From: Dehalococcoidia bacterium | Lineage (GTDB): Bacteria > Chloroflexota > Dehalococcoidia > GIF9 > UBA5629 | Direction: 5' to 3' | DNA: 15,598 nt | Assembly (NCBI GenBank): GCA_016927965.1 | Contig: JAFGLP010000028.1 | Coordinates: forward strand, 1-15,598 | Shown here: piece by piece, positions 1 through 7,241 of the stretch | How positions within the stretch are numbered: position 1 is the stretch's first letter | Layout: each line of letters opens with the position of its first letter | Made by a program: the position numbers and the translations under genes | Notes under the pieces: generated by a model | Seen by the model: the letters and a program-made list of their open reading frames with translations, nothing else | What the model was told of the DNA's origin: nothing | Database searches by the model: none

Positions 1-251
1 GGACTGATCTGCTGGACGAGATAATCCAGGTTTCAGCGGAGAATGCCGGTGATATGGCAAGGAGGATGGCAAGGGAAGAGGGGATACTGGCAGGTATTTC
101 ATCGGGTGCGGCTGCATGGGCGGCCGTGCAGGTGGCACGACGGCCTGAAAATAAGGATAAACTTATCGTCGTGATATTCCCTGATACCGGAGAACGTTAT
201 CTGTCGACATGGCTGTTCCAGGAATTGAATGTGATGGGAAGCAGTGTTTAA
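1..251 (+). CDS. cysK: Cysteine synthase (O-acetylserine sulfhydrylase), C-terminal part
   Basis: The 5' end lies outside the window; the reading frame is open from base 3, and about 82 residues are visible. The protein would make L-cysteine from O-acetylserine and sulfide using PLP, in the cytoplasm. The visible part carries [13 protein letters not shown], whose SSGA serine contacts the PLP pyridine nitrogen in this fold-type II family. It is followed by RRPENKDK and the family C-terminal signature [11 protein letters not shown]. It ends in TAA. A cystathionine beta-synthase-like paralog cannot be fully excluded from the C-terminus alone, but the GERYLST ending is typical of CysK. A cysteine desulfurase follows on the same strand after 127 bases, so cysteine synthesis and sulfur mobilisation are neighbours here. 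Confidence 0.9.
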   Translation, partial: TDLLDEIIQVSAENAGDMARRMAREEGILAGISSGAAAWAAVQVARRPENKDKLIVVIFPDTGERYLSTWLFQELNVMGSSV

Positions 252-378
252 TGTCTGGTTGTATAATTAGGGACTTCAACGCATGCTGCGGAAATGCAAC
301 TGATCAATTTACAGAAGAGCTTTTTTAAATAGGGGGCGATACTTAAAATATGCAAAAGCCGTATATGGAGAGCCTTAG

Positions 379-1563
379 ATGAAACGGGTATACATGGATT
401 ACGCCGCCACGACGCCGGTCATGCCTCAGGTGCTTGAGGCCATGGCGCCGTATTTTCACGATAAGTTCGGCAATGCTTCCAGCGTACATTCGATGGGGGA
501 GGAAGGCAGAGACGCTGTTGAGAAAGCGCGCGGGCAAATTGCCTCGCTGATTAACAGCCAGCCTAAGTCGGTGATATTCACCGGCTGCGGAACTGAATCA
601 AACAACCATGCCATCAAGGGCGTCGCCCTGGCCAACCGGAAAAAGGGGAACCATATCATAACTACAGCCATAGAACACCATGCCGTCCTCAATACGTGCA
701 AGTTCCTCAGGAGCCTCGACTTTGATGTGACAATCCTGCCGGTAGACAAATTTGGAATGGTCGATCCCGGCGATGTGAAGAAAGCCATTACCGGCAAGAC
801 GCTGCTGGTATCGATCATGCATGCCAACAACGAGGTAGGTACCATCCAGCCTATCGAGGAGATCGGTAAAATCACGCGTGAGGCGGGTGTCTATTTTCAC
901 GTGGATACTGTGCAGACCTTCGGCCACCTGCCTTTAGATGTTGGCAATCTGGAGATCGACCTGCTGTCGGCCTCTGCGCATAAGCTCTACGGGCCTAAAG
1001 GTGTCGGTATGCTTTATATCAGGCCGGGGACTGCCATAGTCCCGCTGCTTCATGGGGGAGAGCAGGAGGAGGGCAGACGCGCCGGTACGGAGAACGTTGC
1101 CGGCATAGCCGGGTTCGGCAGGGCTGCCGGGATAGCGCAGCAGGACATGCAGAAAGAGGTGGATGCATTGACCGGATACAGGGACAGGCTGATCGAAACT
1201 ATACTTGCAGAAGTCGGCAATACATATTTGAACGGGCATCCGCTCAGCCGGCTGCCCAACAATGTAAACTTCAGTTTTGATTTTATAGAAGGCGAGGCTA
1301 TATTGATGTATCTGGATGCGGAAGGAATCTGCGCTTCCACCGGGTCTGCCTGCAGCTCGGCCAGCTCCGAAGCTTCGCATGTGTTGACAGCCATGGGAAT
1401 ACCCGTGGAGAGGGCGCGCGGGTCACTGCGTTTCAGCATGGGAAGATGGACAACGCAGGAAGACGTGGACAGGGTAATTGAGTCGCTGCCTCGCATTACA
1501 GGCAAATTGCGGGAGATGTCGCCGCTGGTCAAGGAAAAATGCGGCTGGATCAATTATCTCTAG
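379..1563 (+). CDS. iscS: Cysteine desulfurase, NifS/IscS class
   Basis: A PLP enzyme of 394 residues that removes sulfur from cysteine as an enzyme-bound persulfide, for Fe-S clusters, thiamine or tRNA thiolation. Visible motifs in order are: YMDYAATTP at the N-terminus; GTESNN (71-76); the EHHAV histidines (100-101) that stack on the cofactor; HANNEVGTIQP (148-158); HVDTVQ (174-179), with the PLP-contacting Asp176 and Gln179; SASAHK, whose Lys202 should form the internal aldimine; and TGSACSSAS, whose Cys325 is the persulfide cysteine. Length is normal for the family. The start is ATG with GGAGAG six bases upstream. No iscU, nifU or iscR gene follows, so the sulfur acceptor is not encoded beside it. 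NifS versus IscS cannot be separated from sequence alone, and the symbol is by family resemblance. Confidence 0.93.
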   Translation: MKRVYMDYAATTPVMPQVLEAMAPYFHDKFGNASSVHSMGEEGRDAVEKARGQIASLINSQPKSVIFTGCGTESNNHAIKGVALANRKKGNHIITTAIEHHAVLNTCKFLRSLDFDVTILPVDKFGMVDPGDVKKAITGKTLLVSIMHANNEVGTIQPIEEIGKITREAGVYFHVDTVQTFGHLPLDVGNLEIDLLSASAHKLYGPKGVGMLYIRPGTAIVPLLHGGEQEEGRRAGTENVAGIAGFGRAAGIAQQDMQKEVDALTGYRDRLIETILAEVGNTYLNGHPLSRLPNNVNFSFDFIEGEAILMYLDAEGICASTGSACSSASSEASHVLTAMGIPVERARGSLRFSMGRWTTQEDVDRVIESLPRITGKLREMSPLVKEKCGWINYL

Positions 1564-1600
1564 TAAAAAACATTTGTCAGATAACCAGGAGGAGGCCGTA

Positions 1601-1939
1601 ATGATCGCTTACTGCGGACTGAATTGCCAGGAATGCCCGGCGTATATTGCGACACTGAAAAATGATGATAAGCTGCGTGAAGAGGCTGCAAAGCTCTGGA
1701 CTGAGCAGTTTAAACATGAAATACGCCCGGAGCAGATAAATTGTACAGGGTGCAAATCAGAAGGCAAGCGGTTCTTTTTCTGCCGGATCTGCGGAATTAT
1801 GAAGTGTGCCGCTGAAAGGGGGCTGGATAACTGCGCCGCCTGTCCGGATTTCGGCTGTGAAAAGATTGAGGGGTTAATGCAGATGGACCCCAACGTAAAG
1901 AAGGCGCTGGAGGAAAAGAGGCAGCAGATGGGGAAATAG
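1601..1939 (+). CDS. DUF3795-type cysteine-rich protein
   Basis: A protein of 112 residues with eleven cysteines (residues 5, 9, 12, 48, 51, 61, 64, 69, 78, 81 and 86). They occur as YCGLNCQECP at the N-terminus, then NCTGC, CRICGIMKC and CAACPDFGC. This is the arrangement of the DUF3795 family, small proteins of unknown function thought to bind metal or Fe-S. The C-terminus is a charged helix (KKALEEKRQQ). The start at 1601 is chosen because a very strong Shine-Dalgarno, AGGAGGAGG, lies at 1587-1595; the frame stays open upstream into the desulfurase gene, but that part lacks a site. It begins 37 bases after the desulfurase stop, so the two are probably cotranscribed. Metal binding is inferred from the cysteine pattern only. 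Confidence 0.8.
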   Translation: MIAYCGLNCQECPAYIATLKNDDKLREEAAKLWTEQFKHEIRPEQINCTGCKSEGKRFFFCRICGIMKCAAERGLDNCAACPDFGCEKIEGLMQMDPNVKKALEEKRQQMGK

Positions 1940-1975
1940 CCGTTATACTTGGATGCAGGGTCCAGGAGATGGATT

Positions 1976-2503
1976 ATGGAAAGGTCTTTTGATGATATAG
2001 GCAAAGAGGAGATCAGGGACCTGTTGGGTAAAGGCTGGCTGACGCATGACGGCACGTGGTTTTTGTCAGTTTCCAATAAATATGGCATAAAAGAAGCCAA
2101 CCGTATGAACAAGTCCGCCATAAAAACCATGGTGCCGTTCGAAGTCCAGAGGCTCCAGCAAATCATGGCATTCGACAGCTATCAATTTACCGACGTGGAA
2201 CAAATCGTGAAGTTTATGAAAGAAGCCCTGAGGCTGATACTTCCGGGGTCCGTGTTAAGCAAATTCCATTTTAATACAGAGGGAAAGAACATATTGCACT
2301 GGGAGTGGGAGAAAAATGAGTGTTTTGCTTACAGGGGTATGAGCAGGGTGGGTGTGATCGGCAGGTATGAATGTGGGGTCATGTATCGTATAGAATGCTG
2401 GTTTGAATCACTGGGATTGAAGTATAAGTCAGATATAAAATTGGATAGTTGCCAGATGCACAGCAAGGGATGCTGCAGGGGCCGGTATTTATTTAACCTG
2501 TGA
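1976..2503 (+). CDS. DUF6125-like hypothetical protein
   Basis: A protein of 175 residues. The N-terminal third, with DIGKEEIRDLLGKGWLTHDG followed by TWFLSVSNKYGI, resembles the DUF6125 family that I associate with Chloroflexota and other anaerobes. That family name is from memory and should be checked by a profile search. The C-terminal half carries CGVMYRIECWFESLG and a final cluster CQMHSKGCC. Five of the Cys lie in the last 45 residues, suggesting metal or redox binding. A TTG at 1949 would extend it by nine residues. The ATG at 1976 is preferred because AGGAGA lies seven bases before it. It lies 36 bases after the DUF3795 gene on the same strand and ends just before a terminator palindrome. 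Its role is unknown. Confidence 0.65.
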   Translation: MERSFDDIGKEEIRDLLGKGWLTHDGTWFLSVSNKYGIKEANRMNKSAIKTMVPFEVQRLQQIMAFDSYQFTDVEQIVKFMKEALRLILPGSVLSKFHFNTEGKNILHWEWEKNECFAYRGMSRVGVIGRYECGVMYRIECWFESLGLKYKSDIKLDSCQMHSKGCCRGRYLFNL

Positions 2504-2516
2504 ACCCGTGCAAAAA

Positions 2517-2550
2517 AATAAGGGGCGCACTTTAAAGTGCGCCCCTTATT
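2517..2550. terminator. Bidirectional intrinsic terminator, perfect 34-bp palindrome
   Basis: Two 17-base arms, AATAAGGGGCGCACTTT and its exact reverse complement, meet at 2533/2534. The palindrome lies between two convergent genes that end at 2503 (+) and 2562 (-). On the minus strand the stem runs into seven consecutive T residues, so it is a strong terminator for the repeat protein gene. On the + strand the trailing sequence is only moderately T-rich, but the GC-rich stem should still stop transcripts of the sulfur gene cluster. Confidence 0.88.
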
Positions 2551-2561
2551 GATATTCTGAA

Positions 2562-4340
2562 CTATTGTACCTGTTTTCTTCTCGACATATAAACAACGCC
2601 GACGATGAAAGCGAACAGGATGGCTGCGCCGCTGATGAAGAGGATGATATCAGGATCGGCGAACCGGTCGACCGTGAAGCTGCCGGCGCTGACGCCGCCG
2701 ACGTAAACGCTGTAGGTGCCCGGATCGTTGCGGCTGACGGTGAAGGTGAGCGGCGTGCTGCCGCCGCCTGAGACGGTGACACCCTGGCTGTTCTCAATCT
2801 CTCCGTTGACATATATCTTTATACTGTTGCTGCCGTTAGCAGCGCCTGTGTTTACCACGTTGGCTGTGATGGTTACAGGAGTGCCAGGGGCTACTTTGGC
2901 GGCCGAGAGTGAGGCGCTCCTGACAGATATGCTGGGAAGCAGTACTGGTGATTGCTGCGAAACGGCAGTCGTGGTGCCCTGGCCGTGCGTTGTCGCATCT
3001 GCAGTTCCCACAAATATAGCCGGGCCGCCCGGGTCGACGATGACGCTGTTGACGAGGCCGTCAAGATCACCTTTGCCACCGTCGGTGATAGTCAGTACCA
3101 GTGTATGGGCATTGAGGCGGGTCACCAGGTCTGACACATCTGCCAGCGTGCCGTTCACGCACTTGTAGTATTTTACATTGGCAGGGAGTGGGCGAGGGAA
3201 CCTGATGGTGATCCTGACCGCCTGCCCGGCGTCGATGCCGCTGATTCTAAATGAGAAGAAGCCGTATGGGAGTGCATAATCTGCAGGCAGTGAGCATTCT
3301 GCTTGCGCTAAACTTATATGGGTGAGGCCTTCAATAAGCCCATCACCAACACTGAAGCTGATGGGACCAAGGCCAGTGCTGATCGAAGCTGAAACCGGGC
3401 ATGATCCGTTGCCGTAATGCAGGATTGCGCCGTCAGTGCCCACGGCAAAGACGTCATGACTGCAGAAACCGTAGACACCGTATAAAACAGTGACCGCGGG
3501 TATGGTCATGGCGCTCCAGGTGCTGCCGTTGTAATACCTGGCATAGCCTGTCGAAGAGAAGCCGTTTACTCCAACTTTAAATACCTGGTTGTACGAAGCA
3601 CCCCAGATGCCCCTGTGAATGAGTTGTGTAGGGAAAAGTGTATTAGTCCATATGCTGCCGTCATAGTGCAGGGTTGAATCGGCAGCCCCCACAGCCCAGA
3701 TGTTATGCGTTGAGCTTCCCCAGATGCCGTAGAGGTCAGCTGTGGTATTGCTGGTCATGGCGCTCCATGAGCTTCCATTGTAATGCAGGATGGTACCATC
3801 GTCACCGACGGTAAAGACATTGCTGCAGGAACTTCCCCAGACAGCATTAAGGTTGTTGGCGGTGCCGCTGGTCACGGCGCTCCATGTGCTGCCGTTATAA
3901 TGCATTATGGTCCCACTGTCACCGACGGTAAAAACATCGTTGCCGGAGCTTCCCCATACCCCGTGCAGGTTATTGGCAGTGCCGCTTGTCATTGAGCTCC
4001 AGGTGCTGCCGTTATAATGCAGTATGGTGCCTCCGCTACCTGCAGCGAAGACGTTGCTGGCGTAGCTTCCCCATACCCCGTGCAGGTCGTTGGCAGTGCT
4101 GCTGGTCATGGCACTCCAGGTGCTGCCATTATAATGCAGTATGGTGCCTTCATCGCCAACGGCAAAGACATCGTGGGCGGAGCTTCCCCACACCCCATGC
4201 AAATCGTTAATGGTGCCGTAGGACATGTCTGTCCAGGCATCTTCGGCTGAAACCGGCGCCGGCGCAGTAATTATGGGGAATGCAGCGGTAAGCATTATGA
4301 TACCGAGCAAAATGGTACAAAGGCGTTTTCCAGCAATCAT
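2562..4340 (-). CDS. Secreted membrane-anchored beta-propeller-type repeat protein
   Basis: A protein of 592 residues. A signal peptide covers residues 1-32 (KR, hydrophobic core, cleavage after PVSA). Residues 36-316 hold seven repeats with the pattern L-H-G-V-W-G-S-S-x3-V-F-x-V-G-D-x-G-T-I-L-H-Y-N-G-S-T-W-S. The first five units are spaced exactly 39 residues and the sixth and seventh have diverged. Residues 318-443 (LPYGFFSF, PLPANVKYYK, TDGGKGDLDG, VIVDPGGPAIF) match the choice-of-anchor U type domain. Residues 470-556 look like a CARDB or Ig-like domain. A transmembrane helix at about 564-585 is followed by RRKQVQ, which anchors the protein with its bulk outside. The start at 4340 is supported by GGAGGAGA directly upstream; an open frame reaching 4442 lacks such a site. 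No catalytic motif is seen. A role in surface binding or adhesion is inference. Confidence 0.82.
   Translation of the reverse strand: MIAGKRLCTILLGIIMLTAAFPIITAPAPVSAEDAWTDMSYGTINDLHGVWGSSAHDVFAVGDEGTILHYNGSTWSAMTSSTANDLHGVWGSYASNVFAAGSGGTILHYNGSTWSSMTSGTANNLHGVWGSSGNDVFTVGDSGTIMHYNGSTWSAVTSGTANNLNAVWGSSCSNVFTVGDDGTILHYNGSSWSAMTSNTTADLYGIWGSSTHNIWAVGAADSTLHYDGSIWTNTLFPTQLIHRGIWGASYNQVFKVGVNGFSSTGYARYYNGSTWSAMTIPAVTVLYGVYGFCSHDVFAVGTDGAILHYGNGSCPVSASISTGLGPISFSVGDGLIEGLTHISLAQAECSLPADYALPYGFFSFRISGIDAGQAVRITIRFPRPLPANVKYYKCVNGTLADVSDLVTRLNAHTLVLTITDGGKGDLDGLVNSVIVDPGGPAIFVGTADATTHGQGTTTAVSQQSPVLLPSISVRSASLSAAKVAPGTPVTITANVVNTGAANGSNSIKIYVNGEIENSQGVTVSGGGSTPLTFTVSRNDPGTYSVYVGGVSAGSFTVDRFADPDIILFISGAAILFAFIVGVVYMSRRKQVQ
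3393..4235 (-). repeat. Tandem 117-bp coding repeats (seven units, 39 aa each)
   Basis: The DNA encoding the propeller-type units repeats with a 117-bp period. For example, the block read on the + strand as AGGTGCTGCC recurs at 4001 and 4118. Units 1-5 remain similar at the nucleotide level and the two distal units have diverged. This suggests fairly recent internal duplication, with possible copy-number variation between strains. Confidence 0.85.
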
Positions 4341-4413
4341 GAGGTTCTCCTCCACGCTCATAACATAATCTACCGGGTATGGGCGAAAATGATTGAATAA
4401 ATGAATCTGCGGC

Positions 4414-4442
4414 AGATTACCATGCCGGCAAGCTAAAGTCAA
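4414..4442 (-). promoter_or_regulatory. Candidate promoter of the repeat protein gene
   Basis: On the minus strand TTGACT (4442-4437) is separated by 17 bases from TAATCT (4419-4414), with TGG directly before the -10, giving an extended -10. It lies about 75 bases before the ATG at 4340. The same layout, TTGACA, 17 bases, TGG, TAACCT, precedes the aro operon, which raises confidence slightly. The -10 hexamer is a poor match to TATAAT. Confidence 0.4.
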
Positions 4443-4465
4443 TTGTTTACAGAATGTAAAGAGGC

Positions 4466-5287
4466 CTATTTATAAGCCACCGCTTTAAAAAAAGTATAGT
4501 TGAAGGTGCCGTTTGGCAGGGCTGCTTTTTTTAAATCTGCGATTCCCCCTTGCCATTTTTCGGGGCTGATCAATCCCATATCTAAGGCCTTCTGTTCCAC
4601 CCCTTCCACCATGGCTATAAAAGTCTTACGGGTAAACCCGTCTGCCATCTCCGGTCTGCCTGCATCTGCGTATACGACCCGCGGTGAGACGGTGCAATCC
4701 CTGAAACCGCACCCGGTAAGGAGCGGGTAAAGCTCTCTGCCGATCAGTGCATTGCCCCCGGTTGATGCCTGTATATCGATCAGGCACTGTATGGTAGCCT
4801 GCGCAAGTTCACTGCGGGGATGGTAATAGGCGGAGCCGTGGTCGCCCTCGATCACAGTTATTGATCCTCCGGGTTTAAGCGCCCGTTTAACTGACTGCAG
4901 GGCTCCGGTCGGGTCAGAGAGATGTTCCAGTATGAAGCAGATGAATACATGGTCGAAGGAGCTGTCCGTAAAAGGGAGATTGAAGATATCGGCCTTTTCA
5001 AAATGCACGTTGGTTATTTTGTGCGCTGCTGTGCGCCGCTTTGCCTCCTTCACGGAATCCGCTGAGATATCGATAGGGGTAAACAGGCAGGATGGATTGG
5101 CCTGCGCTAGTATGATTGTCTGGGCGCCCACCCCGCAGCCGGCCTCAAGCACCTTGCTGCCGGGCTGGAATATCGAGTCGTGGTGGAGTAGGTGCTCCAG
5201 TGTGTTTGCCTGGTCGGCCAGCCTTGTATTTTCGGTCTCGGAATAGCCGTGCACGTAGCCATGACGGCCTGCCGGTTTTATGTTCAC
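4466..5287 (-). CDS. Class I SAM-dependent methyltransferase, last gene of the aro operon
   Basis: A cytoplasmic protein of 273 residues with a Rossmann-type methyltransferase fold. Motif I is VLEAGCGVGAQT (47-58) and binds the SAM methionine part. Asp73 in PIDIS sits where the ribose-binding acid is expected. FDHVFICFILEHLSDP (111-126) is the motif IV region, and ALKPGGSITVIEGDHGS (136-152) the motif V region. This is the Methyltransf_11/25 type; the substrate cannot be read from the sequence. It starts with GTG inside GTGA, overlapping the tyrA stop by 4 nt, with AGAGGAG just upstream, so translation is coupled to tyrA. Its place behind a complete chorismate-to-prephenate pathway makes an aromatic, isoprenoid-quinone or other chorismate-derived substrate tempting, but that is inference only. 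No strong terminator follows its stop codon. Confidence 0.85.
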   Translation of the reverse strand: MNIKPAGRHGYVHGYSETENTRLADQANTLEHLLHHDSIFQPGSKVLEAGCGVGAQTIILAQANPSCLFTPIDISADSVKEAKRRTAAHKITNVHFEKADIFNLPFTDSSFDHVFICFILEHLSDPTGALQSVKRALKPGGSITVIEGDHGSAYYHPRSELAQATIQCLIDIQASTGGNALIGRELYPLLTGCGFRDCTVSPRVVYADAGRPEMADGFTRKTFIAMVEGVEQKALDMGLISPEKWQGGIADLKKAALPNGTFNYTFFKAVAYK

Positions 5288-6168
5288 TCCTCTATTATCC
5301 TGTATATGTCGCCGTAAGCGGAAGCAAAGTTGAGGTCTTCTTTTTCAAAGGAATCTTTGAGGGATTTCATTCTTGCTATAAATTCATCCTGTCGGCCTTC
5401 TTTTACCAGAGACGCCCATTCACCGGCTTTGCCGGTAAAGAGCTTTTGCAGGTTAACAATACCGGGTAGTTTAAGCTGCAGCGAAGAATAGAAATACGGG
5501 TCTTCGGAAACCACCGACTCCGCCATCTTCAGCAGTATCCTGTAGGTAGTGCCGCTTACCTTTTCCGATTCTTTTATTTTACCCAGGCTGGCCAGCGTGT
5601 CTGCCGTGACCAGCGCGATAAAATGCGATAGACCCAACACGATACCCATGAGCTCGTCGTGCTCCTCCGGCGGCATAACGGCGACCACGGCCCCTTTGCC
5701 CTCAAGATACCCCCGCACTTTTTCAGCAAGGTCTGTTTCCTGTCTGCCGACGGGTGTCAGCACGAAGCGCTGCCCGTTTATCCCGGAGGCGCCCGGCCCG
5801 AACATGGGATGGGCCCCCAGTATGGTTCCCTTTTGGATGTATTTGTGCATAATCCCGACAGGCCTGGCTTTGACGGATGTGACATCGAAGATATGCTGTC
5901 CGTCGCGTGTAAAAGGTGCAATTTCTTTAACGATTGTCTCGAAACTGTCGATGGGGACCGACAGGATCACTGCATCTGACTCGCTTACGGCCTGTATATT
6001 GGGAGCAGCCCTGACCTTTAGTTTTTTGGCCGTTTCCAGAAGCTTTTCCTGGTCGCGTCCGGCTATGATGACCTCGTTGCCTTCTTTCTGGAGGAAGCGT
6101 GCCAGCCACCGGCCCATTTTGCCGTAACCGCCGATGATTCCCACTTTGAAAACAGTTTTTTTCTTCAT
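5284..6168 (-). CDS. tyrA: Prephenate dehydrogenase
   Basis: A protein of 294 residues that oxidatively decarboxylates prephenate to 4-hydroxyphenylpyruvate on the tyrosine branch. The dinucleotide-binding loop is VGIIGGYGKMG (9-19). After strand beta-2 comes AGRD rather than an acidic residue, which hints at NADP preference. Next are SVPID (70-74), DVTSVKA (95-101) and GAHPMFGPGASG (118-129), whose His120 region is the family signature. His170 and SHF (181-183, with His182) are further conserved histidine positions. There is no C-terminal ACT domain, so any feedback control would have to act elsewhere. The ATG overlaps the pheA stop in ATGA, and no clear Shine-Dalgarno precedes it, so coupling to pheA translation is likely. 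An arogenate dehydrogenase activity cannot be excluded. Confidence 0.92.
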   Translation of the reverse strand: MKKKTVFKVGIIGGYGKMGRWLARFLQKEGNEVIIAGRDQEKLLETAKKLKVRAAPNIQAVSESDAVILSVPIDSFETIVKEIAPFTRDGQHIFDVTSVKARPVGIMHKYIQKGTILGAHPMFGPGASGINGQRFVLTPVGRQETDLAEKVRGYLEGKGAVVAVMPPEEHDELMGIVLGLSHFIALVTADTLASLGKIKESEKVSGTTYRILLKMAESVVSEDPYFYSSLQLKLPGIVNLQKLFTGKAGEWASLVKEGRQDEFIARMKSLKDSFEKEDLNFASAYGDIYRIIEE

Positions 6169-7241
6169 GGCTGTTTGGCCCGGGAGTAAGAGCCCAGGAC
6201 TTTCATGAAAAGAGAGATTTCTTCCAGCCTGGATAGGGTCTGGCTAATGGCCGGGTCCTGACAGTGACCTTCGAAATCGAGGTAGAAATTATATTCCCAG
6301 GGCTTTTGCCTGGTGGGGCGCGATTCTATCTTGGTGAGGTTGATTTTGCGGCGGGCGAATTCTCCCAGCGCCTCGTAAAGCGTGCCGGGACGATGCTTGA
6401 GCAGGACGGCGATGGAGGTCTTATCGTTTCCCGTCGGGGCTGAAGGCTGCCTGGATAATATGAAAAAGCGGGTGGTATTCTGCGGGTTGTCCTCGATTTC
6501 GCGTGCGATAATTTTCATGTCGTAGATATGGGCGGCCCTAGCGCTGGCGATAGCCGCGCCGTCCATGATCTTCTGTTCCCTGACCATTTTTACACTGCCC
6601 GCTGTATCATAGGCAGGTACGGTCTCCTCAACGCCCAGCTTTTTCAGGAACCTATGGCACTGGCCCAGTGCCTGCGGATGAGAATAAACTTTCCTGACGC
6701 GGTCTATCCGTACACCTTTATTGGCAATCAGACAGTGCGATACCCTGTAGAGCACTTCGCCGTAAACAGTGACTTCGTGGTCCAGCAGCAAGTCATACGA
6801 GCGGGTGATGCTGCCTTCCTGTGAGTTTTCCACGGGCACGATTCCGTAAGGGATAATGCCTTCCTGCACGGCGCTGAAGACCTCATCCAGCGAGTCGAAA
6901 GGCCTGGTCGGTACCGACGGGCCGAAGAAGCTAAAGGCAGCCTCCTGGCTATAGGCGCCAGCCTGACCCTGGAAGGCGACTTCGATGCCCTGTACGTTCT
7001 TGGTGACGCGCAGGATCGAGCAATATAGACGCTCCATCTCTTCACTGCTGACGCCGTACTTCTGGGCGAGAGTTTTTACATTTTCCAGCACCTGCAGCTC
7101 GCGCTGCCGGTCTTCGATGCTTTTGCCGCTCTTTTTTTTCTCCTGTCCTATTTTGTGTGCCAGCTTCATCCGCTCGGCCAGCAGGCCGACGATCTCGGAA
7201 TCTATGTTGTCAATATTTTGTCGTATAGAACGTAAACTCAT
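6165..7241 (-). CDS. pheA: Bifunctional chorismate mutase / prephenate dehydratase
   Basis: A protein of 358 residues with three domains. Residues 1-85 are an AroQ-type chorismate mutase helix bundle ([30 protein letters not shown], with RQRE at 45-48). Residues 88-265 are prephenate dehydratase, with [13 protein letters not shown] (90-102), PVENSQEGS (136-144), SHPQALGQC (187-195), DTAGS (212-216) and the catalytic NTTRFF (255-260). Residues 275-355 are a regulatory ACT domain with RPGTLYEAL (284-292) and ESRPTRQ (306-312), the Phe-binding signature. It converts chorismate to prephenate and then to phenylpyruvate, and is probably inhibited by Phe. The ATG overlaps the aroC stop by 4 nt. With tyrA next, prephenate made by the mutase part can feed both branches. 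Confidence 0.95.
   Translation of the reverse strand: MSLRSIRQNIDNIDSEIVGLLAERMKLAHKIGQEKKKSGKSIEDRQRELQVLENVKTLAQKYGVSSEEMERLYCSILRVTKNVQGIEVAFQGQAGAYSQEAAFSFFGPSVPTRPFDSLDEVFSAVQEGIIPYGIVPVENSQEGSITRSYDLLLDHEVTVYGEVLYRVSHCLIANKGVRIDRVRKVYSHPQALGQCHRFLKKLGVEETVPAYDTAGSVKMVREQKIMDGAAIASARAAHIYDMKIIAREIEDNPQNTTRFFILSRQPSAPTGNDKTSIAVLLKHRPGTLYEALGEFARRKINLTKIESRPTRQKPWEYNFYLDFEGHCQDPAISQTLSRLEEISLFMKVLGSYSRAKQP

Noticed and set aside
1478..1600. Upstream extension of the DUF3795 protein into the desulfurase gene
   Set aside because: The extra 41 residues are out-of-frame translation of the desulfurase C-terminus. AGGAGGAGG and an ATG at 1601 start the conserved YCGLNC motif.
3393..4235. Regular repeats considered as a CRISPR or noncoding satellite array
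   Set aside because: The 117-bp period is a multiple of three, the frame is open through all units, and the repeats translate to a consistent 39-residue protein motif with no unique spacers.
4341..4442. Upstream extension of the repeat protein to 4442
   Set aside because: The extension places 34 residues before the signal peptide and has no ribosome site, whereas GGAGGAGA sits directly before the ATG at 4340.
4447..4461. TTTACA-GAA-TGTAAA hairpin after the methyltransferase stop as a terminator
   Set aside because: The stem is only six AT-rich pairs with a three-base loop and no T-tract, so it is too weak to call as a terminator.
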